A stretch of DNA of 64,000 nucleotides, from assembly GCA_025210235.1 (NCBI GenBank), contig JAOASG010000016.1, forward strand, positions 1 to 64,000, in the 5' to 3' direction. A program made the position numbers and the translations under genes. Below, in pieces: positions 45,009 to 53,807 of this stretch; within the stretch, counting starts at the first letter, position 1, and each line of letters starts with the position of its first letter. The DNA comes from Vallitalea sp. Its GTDB lineage: Bacteria > Bacillota > Clostridia > Lachnospirales > Vallitaleaceae. The notes below the pieces were generated by a model. It saw only the letters and a list, made by a program, of their open reading frames with translations, did not search any database and was not told the origin of the DNA.

Positions 45009-46551
45009 GGTGATGATTGTTGATGATGAGCAACTAATTAGACGAGGATTAAGAGAGACGATAGACTGGGATTTATTGGGTCTAGAAGTTGCGGCAGAGG
45101 CTTCTAATGGGGAAGAAGCTTTAGAGTTAATAAAAAAAATAAAACCTCAAATAATTATAACAGATGTTAAGATGCCTATAATGGATGGAATCCAGTTAAT
45201 TAAAGAAGTAGATAGATTAGAAATTAAAACTAAGATAATTATTTTAAGTGGTTATAATGAGTACGAATATCTTAAGGAGGCTATTAAATATAATGTTGAA
45301 AGTTATCTACTAAAACCAATCAACCAAGAAGAATTGATATCTATTATAAAAAGTACGATTATAAATATTGAAAAAGAAATAAATATAGATTTACAAAATA
45401 GACAAGGTATTCAAGCAATTAGAAATAATACTCTTAATAGATTAATAACAAATAATATATCAATTAGTGAATTTAAAGAAAAAAGTAGGATGTTCAACAC
45501 TACTGTGAAAAATTGTAAATATCACGTTTTAGTGGGTATTATTAATCCTTATGATACAGAGGAAACAAAAATATGGAAACAGGATAATTATTTGAAATTA
45601 TATGGTGTAATGAATATATGTGAAGAGATTTTAGAAAAAGATAATAGTATTGTTTTTACAGATAACAACGGACAAGTTGTCATTCTATTAGAAAATAGAG
45701 ATAAAGAAGAGTTAGAGAAACTTATCAAAGAAATCCTGCATAAAATACATAAATATCTTAGTATATCGCTTGTAATAGGGGTGGGGAGTGCTACTACTTT
45801 AAATGACTTACACTATTCATATAATAAAGTATTAAATAGTTTAGAATATGGAATTATTACAGGGAATGAAAATATTATTTATGCAAGGGATAATGATGAT
45901 GTAGAGACAAGTGAGGACTTAAATATTGATTATAATAATATGAAAAATTTAATTGTTTCTAGAGATAGTCATCAATTGACTAAATATATAGAGGAGTATT
46001 TAACTAGTTTGTCAATTAAAAAAATAAACATTGATGGGATAAGAGAACGAGTTATTGAAATTGTAATATATATTACAAAAATTATGGATGATATACTAGA
46101 AAACAAAGCTAAACTAAATAGATTAAAAGTAGAATACACTAAGTTATTAAAAATTAATCGATTAGATACAATGATACAATGGTTATCATCTTATTGTAAT
46201 AATGTTATAGATAATATTAATAAATCAATGAATAATAAAGGGAATAAATTAATTAATAATGTAATCGAATATATACAAGAAAATTATTTTAAAAATATTA
46301 CGTTAAAAAGTCTTTCGGAAATATTCGATATTAATACATCTTATTTAGGACAGCTATTCAAAAAACAAGTAGGAATTTCATATGCAGAATACGTTAATCA
46401 ATATAGAGTAAAAAAGGCTATTGAATATCTAAAAGATACTAATCTTAAAGTTTATGAAATATGTGAAGAAGTTGGATTTACAAATTATCAATATTTTATA
46501 AAAATCTTTAAAAAATATACAGGATATACACCTTCTGATTATAAAAAATAA
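45001..46551 (+). CDS. Response regulator with AraC output (YesN-like)
   Basis: A 516-residue regulator. The receiver domain (1-120) has the acid pocket VDDEQ and phosphoryl Asp55 (IIITDVKMP), then SGYNEY and LLKPI. A middle linker is followed by a C-terminal double helix-turn-helix of the AraC type (ITLKSLSEIFDINTSYLGQLFKKQ; KVYEICEEVGFTNYQYFIKIFKKYTGYTPSDYK). GTG 45001 is preferred (AGAGGAG at 44984-44990). It overlaps the end of the kinase gene by 8 bp. Confidence 0.9.
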   Translation: MYRVMIVDDEQLIRRGLRETIDWDLLGLEVAAEASNGEEALELIKKIKPQIIITDVKMPIMDGIQLIKEVDRLEIKTKIIILSGYNEYEYLKEAIKYNVESYLLKPINQEELISIIKSTIINIEKEINIDLQNRQGIQAIRNNTLNRLITNNISISEFKEKSRMFNTTVKNCKYHVLVGIINPYDTEETKIWKQDNYLKLYGVMNICEEILEKDNSIVFTDNNGQVVILLENRDKEELEKLIKEILHKIHKYLSISLVIGVGSATTLNDLHYSYNKVLNSLEYGIITGNENIIYARDNDDVETSEDLNIDYNNMKNLIVSRDSHQLTKYIEEYLTSLSIKKINIDGIRERVIEIVIYITKIMDDILENKAKLNRLKVEYTKLLKINRLDTMIQWLSSYCNNVIDNINKSMNNKGNKLINNVIEYIQENYFKNITLKSLSEIFDINTSYLGQLFKKQVGISYAEYVNQYRVKKAIEYLKDTNLKVYEICEEVGFTNYQYFIKIFKKYTGYTPSDYKK

Positions 46552-46678
46552 AAAATGTAGAATAATTATTATGAAATTAAGAATTAGTTATATTGTGAAA
46601 TTAAATAATTTAATCTATAATTTATCAAGTAAGAAGAACAAAAAATAAGTTTTGGATAATAAAAGGAGGAGACTTTTA

Positions 46679-48010
46679 ATGAAAAAATTTATCAGTCTAG
46701 TATTGGCTTTAACAGTAATGGCAGTGATGTTTACTGGGTGTGGGGAACAAAAAACAGCAAACAAAGATGAAGACAAAAAAGTTGTTGAATCAAAAGATAA
46801 GGAAGAAGGTAAGAAAGAAGATAATAAGGAAGAAAAAATAAAATTAGTATTTGCAACAAATGAAACACCAATACTTACAAAAGAGTTTTGGAAAATTCCA
46901 TCAGAAAAATTTATGAAGGAAAATCCAAATATTACTATTGAGAATATTGCACAACCATCATCAAATATTATGATGAGAGATTTCTTAAAAACACAACTTG
47001 CGACAGGTGAGTTTCCTGATGTTATGGTAATGGGATCACCTAAAGATTTTGTAGTTGCAGATGCTTTGCTTGAATTTAATGAAAGCGATTTAGATTATAC
47101 TAATAATCCAACTGTTGGAAAAATAGATGGAAAAAGTTATACTGTACCTTATAAAAAAATGGTTGGAGGTATTTGGTATAACAAAAATATGTTTAAAGAA
47201 CAAGGTTTAACTGAACCAAAAACTTATGAAGAATTTGTGAATTTATGTAAAAAACTTGAAGGTAAAGATATTACACCTATATCAATGGGGTTAAAAGATG
47301 GATGGCCTCAATTAGTATTTGCTTCATGTATTTTATCAGCAGATTTATTAACTGAAAATCCAGCTTGGGGACTTCAAAGAAATAAAGGAGAAACAGATTT
47401 TTCTTCACCTGAATTTAAAAAATCAATTGAAAAATATGCTGATTTAGTTAGAAACTATACAAACGAAGATATGGCTAGTGTAAGTTATGCTCAAATGCTT
47501 GAGTTATTCTTCTCACAAAAAGCAGCTATGATTCCAATGGGTTCATGGTTAATTGGAGAAGAGCAAAGAGTAAAACCTGATTTTGAAGTAGGATTTTTCC
47601 CAATACCAAGTGATGATAATGCAGATTCAGTAGCAGTTTGGGTTAATGAAGGTTTAGCAATTAATAAAAACACAAAACATCCTGAAGAAGCAAAACAATT
47701 TGTTAAATTTTTCATGACAGATAAAGAGTGGTATGGAGAGTTCTTAAAGACAGAAATGTTATTCCCAACAACAAAAGAAGATGTACCTTATGAAATGAGC
47801 CCACTTAGAAAAGAAATCGGAAATAGAATTGGAAACTGGAACGAAGTTGAACATTGGTATGATATGACTGGAGACGCAGCTTTATTACCAGGGCTACAAA
47901 CTTACTTTAATAAGATGACTCAAAATATAGCGATGGGCGCAGATATTGATAAAGAGTTAGAATTATTTAATCAAGAATGGAAAATGGCAAATGATAATTT
48001 AAATCAATAA
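46679..48010 (+). CDS. Sugar ABC transporter substrate-binding lipoprotein (family 1)
   Basis: A 443-residue lipoprotein (lipobox FTGC, Cys21) with a Lys/Glu-rich linker and an SBP_1-type sugar-binding domain (KLVFATNETP, QLATGEFPDVMVMG, GGIWYNKNMFKEQGLTEPKTYEEF, AAMIPMGSWLIGE). ATG 46679 has AAAGGAGGAG. It is first of the importer genes and is followed by a hairpin. The substrate is presumed to be the oligosaccharide acted on by GH172. Confidence 0.9.
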   Translation: MKKFISLVLALTVMAVMFTGCGEQKTANKDEDKKVVESKDKEEGKKEDNKEEKIKLVFATNETPILTKEFWKIPSEKFMKENPNITIENIAQPSSNIMMRDFLKTQLATGEFPDVMVMGSPKDFVVADALLEFNESDLDYTNNPTVGKIDGKSYTVPYKKMVGGIWYNKNMFKEQGLTEPKTYEEFVNLCKKLEGKDITPISMGLKDGWPQLVFASCILSADLLTENPAWGLQRNKGETDFSSPEFKKSIEKYADLVRNYTNEDMASVSYAQMLELFFSQKAAMIPMGSWLIGEEQRVKPDFEVGFFPIPSDDNADSVAVWVNEGLAINKNTKHPEEAKQFVKFFMTDKEWYGEFLKTEMLFPTTKEDVPYEMSPLRKEIGNRIGNWNEVEHWYDMTGDAALLPGLQTYFNKMTQNIAMGADIDKELELFNQEWKMANDNLNQ

Positions 48011-48034
48011 TTTAGCTTATTAATGTAAGCACTA

Positions 48035-48064
48035 TATATAGAGGTAGGAGACTACCTCTATATT
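48035..48064 (+). terminator. Hairpin between binding-protein and permease genes
   Basis: TATAGAGGTAG (48037-48047) pairs with CTACCTCTATA (48052-48062), without a T-run. It probably stabilises the upstream mRNA part or limits read-through. Confidence 0.65.
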
Positions 48065-48173
48065 ACAAAATAGAACAAGAGAAGTAGAGATTAAACAAAT
48101 GTAACAGTAGGATTATAATTTGAACTAGGAAACTATAAAATAATAGAAACTATTTTGGAAAGAGATGATTACA

Positions 48174-49049
48174 TTGAAAAAAAACAGGTATAAAAAGAAA
48201 CAAAATATAAGTGATTTAGTTTTTATGACACCTGGATTACTAATATATTTAATATTTATGATTATACCAATCATACTAACATTTTATTATAGCTTTACGA
48301 ATTGGAATGGTATCAACGCAACTTATAAATTTGTTGGTTTTAAAAACTTTTCATACTTATTGTCTGATAGAAGTTTTATTGAGGCTGTGAAGACAACATT
48401 AATAATAACAGTTTTTACAGCTTTTTTTCTAAATGTTTTAGCAATTATAATGGCTGTAATATTAGACGGAGTAGGAAGAGTGTTTAAAATTGGGAAAGTT
48501 GGAATTTTTATTCCTGCAATTTTGAGTAGTGTAGTTGTTTCATTTTTATGGTCCTATATGACACAAACAAATGGTGGAATTATTAGTTATATTTTAAGTA
48601 TGTTTAATATTCCTGCTTTTGATTTTTATAAAACTACTTCAAGGACAACGTATCTAGTTGCTGGAGTTATTACTTGGGCTGCATTAGGATTTTATACTAC
48701 TGTATATGATGCTACATTAAAAACAATTCCAGATGAGCTATATGAGGCATCAAGAGTAGATGGAGCTAATGCACTTCAAAAATTCTTTCGTATAACTCTA
48801 CCTCTATTAACACCAGGAATAACAATTAATAGTATAATGGCAGTAACTTGGGGACTTAAACAATATGACTTTGTGAAAATAATGACTCCAGGAAGTATAC
48901 AAACAATAGCAGTAAATGCAGTTGAAAGAGCATTTGATTATAATAGATTTGCTTATGCTTCTGCTATAGTACTTGTATTATTCTTAGCAATGGTTCTTAT
49001 TTCTTTCCTACAGATATACGTAACTAAGAAAGTGGAGGTTGAATATTAA
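48174..49049 (+). CDS. Sugar ABC transporter permease (MalF/UgpA-like)
   Basis: A 291-residue permease with six helices and the EAA loop YEASRVDGANALQKFFRITLPLLTPG. It is typical of carbohydrate uptake 1-type importers. TTG 48174 is favoured by GGAAAGAG at correct spacing; ATG 48165 is too close. No dedicated ATPase gene is in the cluster, so a shared MsmK/UgpC-type ATPase elsewhere is expected. Confidence 0.88.
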   Translation: MKKNRYKKKQNISDLVFMTPGLLIYLIFMIIPIILTFYYSFTNWNGINATYKFVGFKNFSYLLSDRSFIEAVKTTLIITVFTAFFLNVLAIIMAVILDGVGRVFKIGKVGIFIPAILSSVVVSFLWSYMTQTNGGIISYILSMFNIPAFDFYKTTSRTTYLVAGVITWAALGFYTTVYDATLKTIPDELYEASRVDGANALQKFFRITLPLLTPGITINSIMAVTWGLKQYDFVKIMTPGSIQTIAVNAVERAFDYNRFAYASAIVLVLFLAMVLISFLQIYVTKKVEVEY

Positions 49050-49050
49050 T

Positions 49051-49878
49051 ATGAATAAAGAAAAAAGATTAAATCTCATCAGAAAATTATTTATTATAAT
49101 TTTTCTTATTATATATTTAATTCCATTATATGTTGCCGCAGTTAATGTATTTAAGCCTTATGAAGATATTGTGAAAAATCCTCTGGGATTACCTAAATCA
49201 CTAAATCTTGATAATTTTAAATTAGCAATTCAAAAAACTAATGTGTTTCAGTTATATGCTAATAGTGCTGTTATTACAATAGGATCATTATTAATATTAG
49301 TTTTTACGTCATCATTGCTGGCATATGTTATTGCACGAAGAAAAGGTAAAGCTTATAAGTTTATATTTATGTTTGTTCTTGCAGGAATGATGGTACCACA
49401 GCAAATGGTTCTTATTCCAAGTATTAAAACATTAAGAACTTTAAATTTATTACATACGCTACCAGGAATGTTATTATTTTATGGTGGAACGTATATAAGT
49501 TTGGGATTTTTCTTATATGTTCAATTTATAAAGACAATACCAATTAGTTTAGAAGAGGCAGCAACTATAGATGGTGCAAGCCAGTATCAAATATTTTGGA
49601 AGATTATCTTCCCATTATTGAAATCATGTACAGCTACAGTTATTATTTTCTTAGGAATGTGGATATGGAATGATTTCCTACCACCAATGTACATTTTAGG
49701 ATCTGATAATGGAAGGACAATTACAACAGGTATATATAGTGCTATTGGAAGATTTACAACTGATTGGAACATTGTATTTGCGTTTGTAATACTAGCTTCA
49801 TTGCCTATTATAATTGTGTATTTATGTATGCAAAAGCAGTTTTTAAGAGGAATGACAGCAGGTTCTGTAAAAGGATAA
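49051..49878 (+). CDS. Sugar ABC transporter permease (MalG/UgpE-like)
   Basis: A 275-residue permease with six helices and the EAA loop LEEAATIDGASQYQIFWKIIFPLLKS. ATG 49051 comes right after the stop of the previous gene, with GGAGG at proper distance. It completes the channel with the MalF-like subunit. A terminator follows at 49939. Confidence 0.9.
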   Translation: MNKEKRLNLIRKLFIIIFLIIYLIPLYVAAVNVFKPYEDIVKNPLGLPKSLNLDNFKLAIQKTNVFQLYANSAVITIGSLLILVFTSSLLAYVIARRKGKAYKFIFMFVLAGMMVPQQMVLIPSIKTLRTLNLLHTLPGMLLFYGGTYISLGFFLYVQFIKTIPISLEEAATIDGASQYQIFWKIIFPLLKSCTATVIIFLGMWIWNDFLPPMYILGSDNGRTITTGIYSAIGRFTTDWNIVFAFVILASLPIIIVYLCMQKQFLRGMTAGSVKG

Positions 49879-49938
49879 TAATTACCTAATTTAACAGGAA
49901 TATGAAGGTAAATAAAAGTGAATAGATTAATATAAAAT

Positions 49939-49974
49939 AACCTTATGTACATATGTGTATTTAAGGTTGTTTTT
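49939..49974 (+). terminator. Intrinsic terminator of the sugar importer operon
   Basis: AACCTTA pairs with TAAGGTT, with a partly paired middle, then GTTTTT. Confidence 0.75.
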
Positions 49975-49982
49975 GTGTTGAA

Positions 49983-50039
49983 AATGTATCAGGGCAAACG
50001 CATGAAAAGATTTTCATGCGTTTGCCCTGAAGAATGTAT
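49983..50039. repeat. Perfect palindrome with possible 7-bp target duplication
   Basis: Two 20-nt arms (49989-50008 and 50011-50030; outer TCAGGGCAAACGCATG) are perfect inverted repeats with a 2-nt gap. AATGTAT occurs at 49983-49989 and again at 50033-50039. A degenerate relative of one arm (TTTTCATGCGATTACCCTG) is at 59749-59767. This suggests a REP/MITE-like family. Confidence 0.8.
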
Positions 50040-50115
50040 AATATCTTATGGACAACATATTTTATTTCAGGTAAAATAGATAACGTTAATTATTAAATTT
50101 AAGGGGAGGATTATA

Positions 50116-50946
50116 ATGAGTAAAGCAGATAAGATTTTTATAGATATGTGTAGAGATATACTTGATAATGGATTTAGTTCAGAAGGACAAGAAGTTAGAC
50201 CACGTTGGGAAGATGGTACTTATGCTCACACAATAAAAAGATTTAGTGTTGTTAATAGATATAATCTTGCAGAGGAATTCCCAATTCTTACATTAAGACC
50301 TACATATTTGAAATCAGCAGTAGGTGAAATTCTATGGATATGGCAAAAAAAATCAAATAATATAAATGATTTAAATAGTAAAATTTGGGATAGTTGGGCT
50401 GATGATAAGGGTTCAATTGGTAAAGCTTATGGTTATCAGTTAGGTATAAAACATAAATATATAGAAGGAGAGTTTGATCAAGTAGATCGTGTTCTTTATG
50501 ATCTGAGAAATAATCCTTATAGTAGAAGAATTATGACAAATATATATAATCATCAAGATTTACATGAAATGAATCTATACCCTTGTGCATATAGTGTTAC
50601 TTTTAATGTAACAGGAAATAAGCTTAATGCAATATTAAATCAACGATCTAATGATATATTAGTAGCTAATAATTGGAATGTTGTTCAATATTCAGTTCTT
50701 GTTCATATGTTAGCTCAGGTATCAGGTTTAGAAGTTGGGGAATTTGTTCATGTAATTGCAGATGCACATATTTATGATAGACATGTCCCAATTGTTGAAG
50801 AATTAATTACAAGGAAAAGTTATGAAGCACCTAAATTAATTATAAATAAAAATGTAAAAGATTTCTATGATTTTACTGTTGATGATTTTAAATTAGAAAA
50901 TTATCAAAAAGGTGAACAGATAAGAAATATACCTGTAGCGGTATAA
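50116..50946 (+). CDS. thyA: Thymidylate synthase
   Basis: A 276-residue ThyA-type enzyme making dTMP from dUMP with methylene-tetrahydrofolate. The nucleophile is Cys157 in LYPCAYS. The substrate-contacting QRSND, NWNVVQY and DAHIY segments match E. coli QRSCD, FNIASY and THLY. The usual His after the catalytic Cys is Ala here, and part of the LGLPFN loop is changed, so it is a divergent member. GGGGAGG precedes the ATG. It forms an operon with folA. Confidence 0.9.
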   Translation: MSKADKIFIDMCRDILDNGFSSEGQEVRPRWEDGTYAHTIKRFSVVNRYNLAEEFPILTLRPTYLKSAVGEILWIWQKKSNNINDLNSKIWDSWADDKGSIGKAYGYQLGIKHKYIEGEFDQVDRVLYDLRNNPYSRRIMTNIYNHQDLHEMNLYPCAYSVTFNVTGNKLNAILNQRSNDILVANNWNVVQYSVLVHMLAQVSGLEVGEFVHVIADAHIYDRHVPIVEELITRKSYEAPKLIINKNVKDFYDFTVDDFKLENYQKGEQIRNIPVAV

Positions 50947-50996
50947 CAGAAAATGTAATTTTATTATACGACTACTTATAGATAGGATGATTGAAA

Positions 50997-51491
50997 ATGA
51001 ATTTAATTGTTGCTGTGGATAATAATTGGGCAGTAGGATATAATGGTGGATTGCTTACTTACTTGCCAGGAGATTTACCTTATTTTAAAGAAAAAACAAT
51101 GGATAAAATTATAGTTATGGGAAGAAAAACATTAGAGTCTTTACCGAATGGAAAACCTTTAAAAGGAAGAAAAAATATTATTTTAACTAGAGACAAAGAC
51201 TTTGTGTGTGAAAATGCAGTGATTTGTTATAGTAAAGATGAAGTATTAGAATACATAAAGCAGTTTAATACAGAAGATGTATTTATTATTGGTGGATCAG
51301 AAATCTATAATCTATTTATGAATGAATGTAATAAAGCTTACATAACCAAAATATATGAAATATTAAAAGCAGACAAATTCATTAATAATATGGATAAGCT
51401 TAACAATTGGGAAATAACATGGAAAAGTGATATGCAAGAGCATCAAGGAATTAATTATCAATGGACATTATATGAAAATAAATGTATATAG
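50997..51491 (+). CDS. folA: Dihydrofolate reductase
   Basis: A 164-residue DHFR that regenerates tetrahydrofolate used up by ThyA. The segments LIVAVDNNWAVGYNGGL, VMGRKTLESLP, RKNIILTRD and VFIIGGSEIYNLFM are characteristic. ATG 50997 is chosen; TTG two codons before is less likely. It lies 50 bp after thyA, with its terminator at 51514. Confidence 0.93.
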   Translation: MNLIVAVDNNWAVGYNGGLLTYLPGDLPYFKEKTMDKIIVMGRKTLESLPNGKPLKGRKNIILTRDKDFVCENAVICYSKDEVLEYIKQFNTEDVFIIGGSEIYNLFMNECNKAYITKIYEILKADKFINNMDKLNNWEITWKSDMQEHQGINYQWTLYENKCI

Positions 51492-51513
51492 ATTATTTAA
51501 GAGTTATGTGATA

Positions 51514-51542
51514 AAAGCCTGTTATGATTTTTAACAGGCTTT
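51514..51542. terminator. Terminator after folA
   Basis: AAAGCCTGTTA (51514-51524) pairs perfectly with TAACAGGCTTT (51532-51542), with a T-tract shortly after. It could also serve the convergent MFS gene. Confidence 0.78.
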
Positions 51543-51620
51543 CATAATTTTTTTATTTATATGTTAGTATTAATGACCTGCATTTATAAATTAGAATTCA
51601 TTATTCTTATATCAAATTTA

Positions 51621-52880
51621 CTAATCAAGCAAATCTTTTTTTAACCTTATGTTTCTAATAAAGAAAGCTATACTACCACTTAAACGAAGTATGGCTACTA
51701 ATATTAATGTAAAATAAATAGATGTTAGATCTTTTAACCATACACTAACTAAAGGTGCTATTGTAGCTGAAATACTAATCATAATATTATAAATAGCAAT
51801 ATATATAGTTCTATTTTTCGTAGGAGTTACTTCTAATAAAAGATTAAAAAGTATTAATATTGTTCCAGCGACTGATACTCCAACAATTACATTAAATATT
51901 GCCAAATGAATAAGACTTTTTGAAAATACATATAGGATTGGCGTAATTGACATTCCTAAAGTAGCTAATGCTAATGCAAAACTATTTCCTTTTTTATCTG
52001 CGAATTTAGCCCATAATGTTGAACTAAAAATAGAACTAATACCTGATACTATTGTAATTATACTTAACCAAAATTCATCAGCATGTAGATATTTAATAGA
52101 ATAAATACTAAACAAAGGCCAACCCATTTGCCAACCAAAATGGAACATCAATGAGCAAATAATAAAAGAGATTAATTTTTTTTGCTTTGGTATATCTTTT
52201 ACAGTACTTACAAATACATTTAAATATTTTTCTTTATGTATCTCTTCCTTATCTTTCTTATTTTTGAATTTAAGAAGCGCAATAAATTCTATACAACCAA
52301 AAACAAATGCAAGAACAAAGAAAAGTTGATATAATTTAATAGTATCTTCTGGTGTTTTTGGAATTATAGAAAGAGCTTGACCTGCAAGCAATGAAAATAT
52401 TAATCTAAAGACATCTGAATATCTATTTCTTAAACTCATTGCTCTTCCAAGATTACTTGAGTTAAATATATCTCCGATTGAAGATTGATAACCCATAATC
52501 GCTATTGATCCAGGAAAATTCATTAAACCAATTAAAAGTACAAATAGAAAAGGTTTGTTCACATTACCCAAAAAAGGAATGATTGCAATTAATAAATATA
52601 TTAATTTTTGAGATATTAGAAATTTACTAGTAACTTTTGTTTTGCTTTTTGCAGATTCAATTAATATTGCCCCAGGTAAAAAGGCAAATACACTTAATAA
52701 TGCCGGTAAAGAATTAAGTAGAGCAAAATAATAATCATTACCACCTAATCTTTCTAGAAATTTAGCGAAATACGGTTTTACCAAGTTTAAGGATATAGCA
52801 AAAGCTATTCCGTTTACTATATTAATTTTAATGTTGTAGTCTGTTATATCTTTAGTGCTATTTTTTTTGCTAAACATCAT
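51621..52880 (-). CDS. MFS transporter
   Basis: A 419-residue permease with about twelve hydrophobic segments. It belongs to the major facilitator group; loops such as GRAMSLRNRYSDVFR and WAKFADKKGNSFALA (motif A-like) are visible. The substrate is unknown. It has little conservation of efflux-type motifs and may be a divergent MFS_1 member. It is transcribed alone, opposite to its neighbours. Confidence 0.82.
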   Translation of the reverse strand: MMFSKKNSTKDITDYNIKINIVNGIAFAISLNLVKPYFAKFLERLGGNDYYFALLNSLPALLSVFAFLPGAILIESAKSKTKVTSKFLISQKLIYLLIAIIPFLGNVNKPFLFVLLIGLMNFPGSIAIMGYQSSIGDIFNSSNLGRAMSLRNRYSDVFRLIFSLLAGQALSIIPKTPEDTIKLYQLFFVLAFVFGCIEFIALLKFKNKKDKEEIHKEKYLNVFVSTVKDIPKQKKLISFIICSLMFHFGWQMGWPLFSIYSIKYLHADEFWLSIITIVSGISSIFSSTLWAKFADKKGNSFALALATLGMSITPILYVFSKSLIHLAIFNVIVGVSVAGTILILFNLLLEVTPTKNRTIYIAIYNIMISISATIAPLVSVWLKDLTSIYFTLILVAILRLSGSIAFFIRNIRLKKDLLD

Positions 52881-53155
52881 AAAATACTTCCTTTAATTAA
52901 TACAATTCAAACTTTAATATTTTAAATATACTTAACAAAAGACTAAAGTCAAATTATAATTATATGTCACCTATAAAAGTTTCAAATTTGATTTTAAAAC
53001 TTTTATAATGAAAAGTCAATACTTTAATTTTATTCATTTTATTCATTAAGAAGTGATTTAATTCATTTTTAGAAGATTATAATTTATTAGTAAATTTTTG
53101 AATTAAAAAGTTATTAATTACAAACAATATATAAAAAATAATTGAGGTGTTATTA

Positions 53156-53677
53156 ATGACTAAGAAAGTATTTTATTGGGAATTCTATGGATTAATAGGA
53201 GTGGTAATATTGTGGGCAATTCTACATTATTCATATAAGTTTACAGGACTCTCGTTATTTTCTGCAGTTAATGGAAGTATTTGGGAACATGTTAAAATCG
53301 CTTTCTTTTCTTTATTTACATTATATATTGTAGAGTCTTTTTATATTGCAAAATATTGCAAAAACTTTTGGTATGGAAAAATGGTAGGATTAATGGTTCT
53401 TATAGTTACTACATTAATATTATTTTATATATTTAATAATATAGGACTATCTATCATCATAACAGATGTAATTGCAGGTATAATAGGATTTTTATTTGCG
53501 CAGTTATTAAGCTATAGAATATTAATATCGGAAGTTAATCATTCAAAATATCAAAGAGTATATATCTCTATGATAATTATATTAATGGTTCCATTCTTTG
53601 TATTTACTTACTATCCAATAAAAAATGATCTATTTAAGGATTTAACAACTAATGCTTATGGAATCTTTGATAAATAA
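53156..53677 (+). CDS. DUF6512-like membrane protein
   Basis: A 173-residue protein with about five hydrophobic helices. The conserved-looking piece FSAVNGSIWEHVKIAFFSLF lies between the first two. It resembles the uncharacterised DUF6512 family, with moderate confidence. ATG 53156 with TGAGGTG is preferred over an upstream GTG. It lies just before the pilus-like module but 130 bp away, so it may not belong to it. Confidence 0.65.
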   Translation: MTKKVFYWEFYGLIGVVILWAILHYSYKFTGLSLFSAVNGSIWEHVKIAFFSLFTLYIVESFYIAKYCKNFWYGKMVGLMVLIVTTLILFYIFNNIGLSIIITDVIAGIIGFLFAQLLSYRILISEVNHSKYQRVYISMIIILMVPFFVFTYYPIKNDLFKDLTTNAYGIFDK

Positions 53678-53807
53678 AAAAAATAAACTATATTGTAGAC
53701 AAATAATATGTTTTAATTTATAATAATTATTAATACGGAAAATTGTCAGTATAAACTATATATTTCTAAAATTATGAGATTGAATTTCGTTGATGTGGGG
53801 GGGTTAT

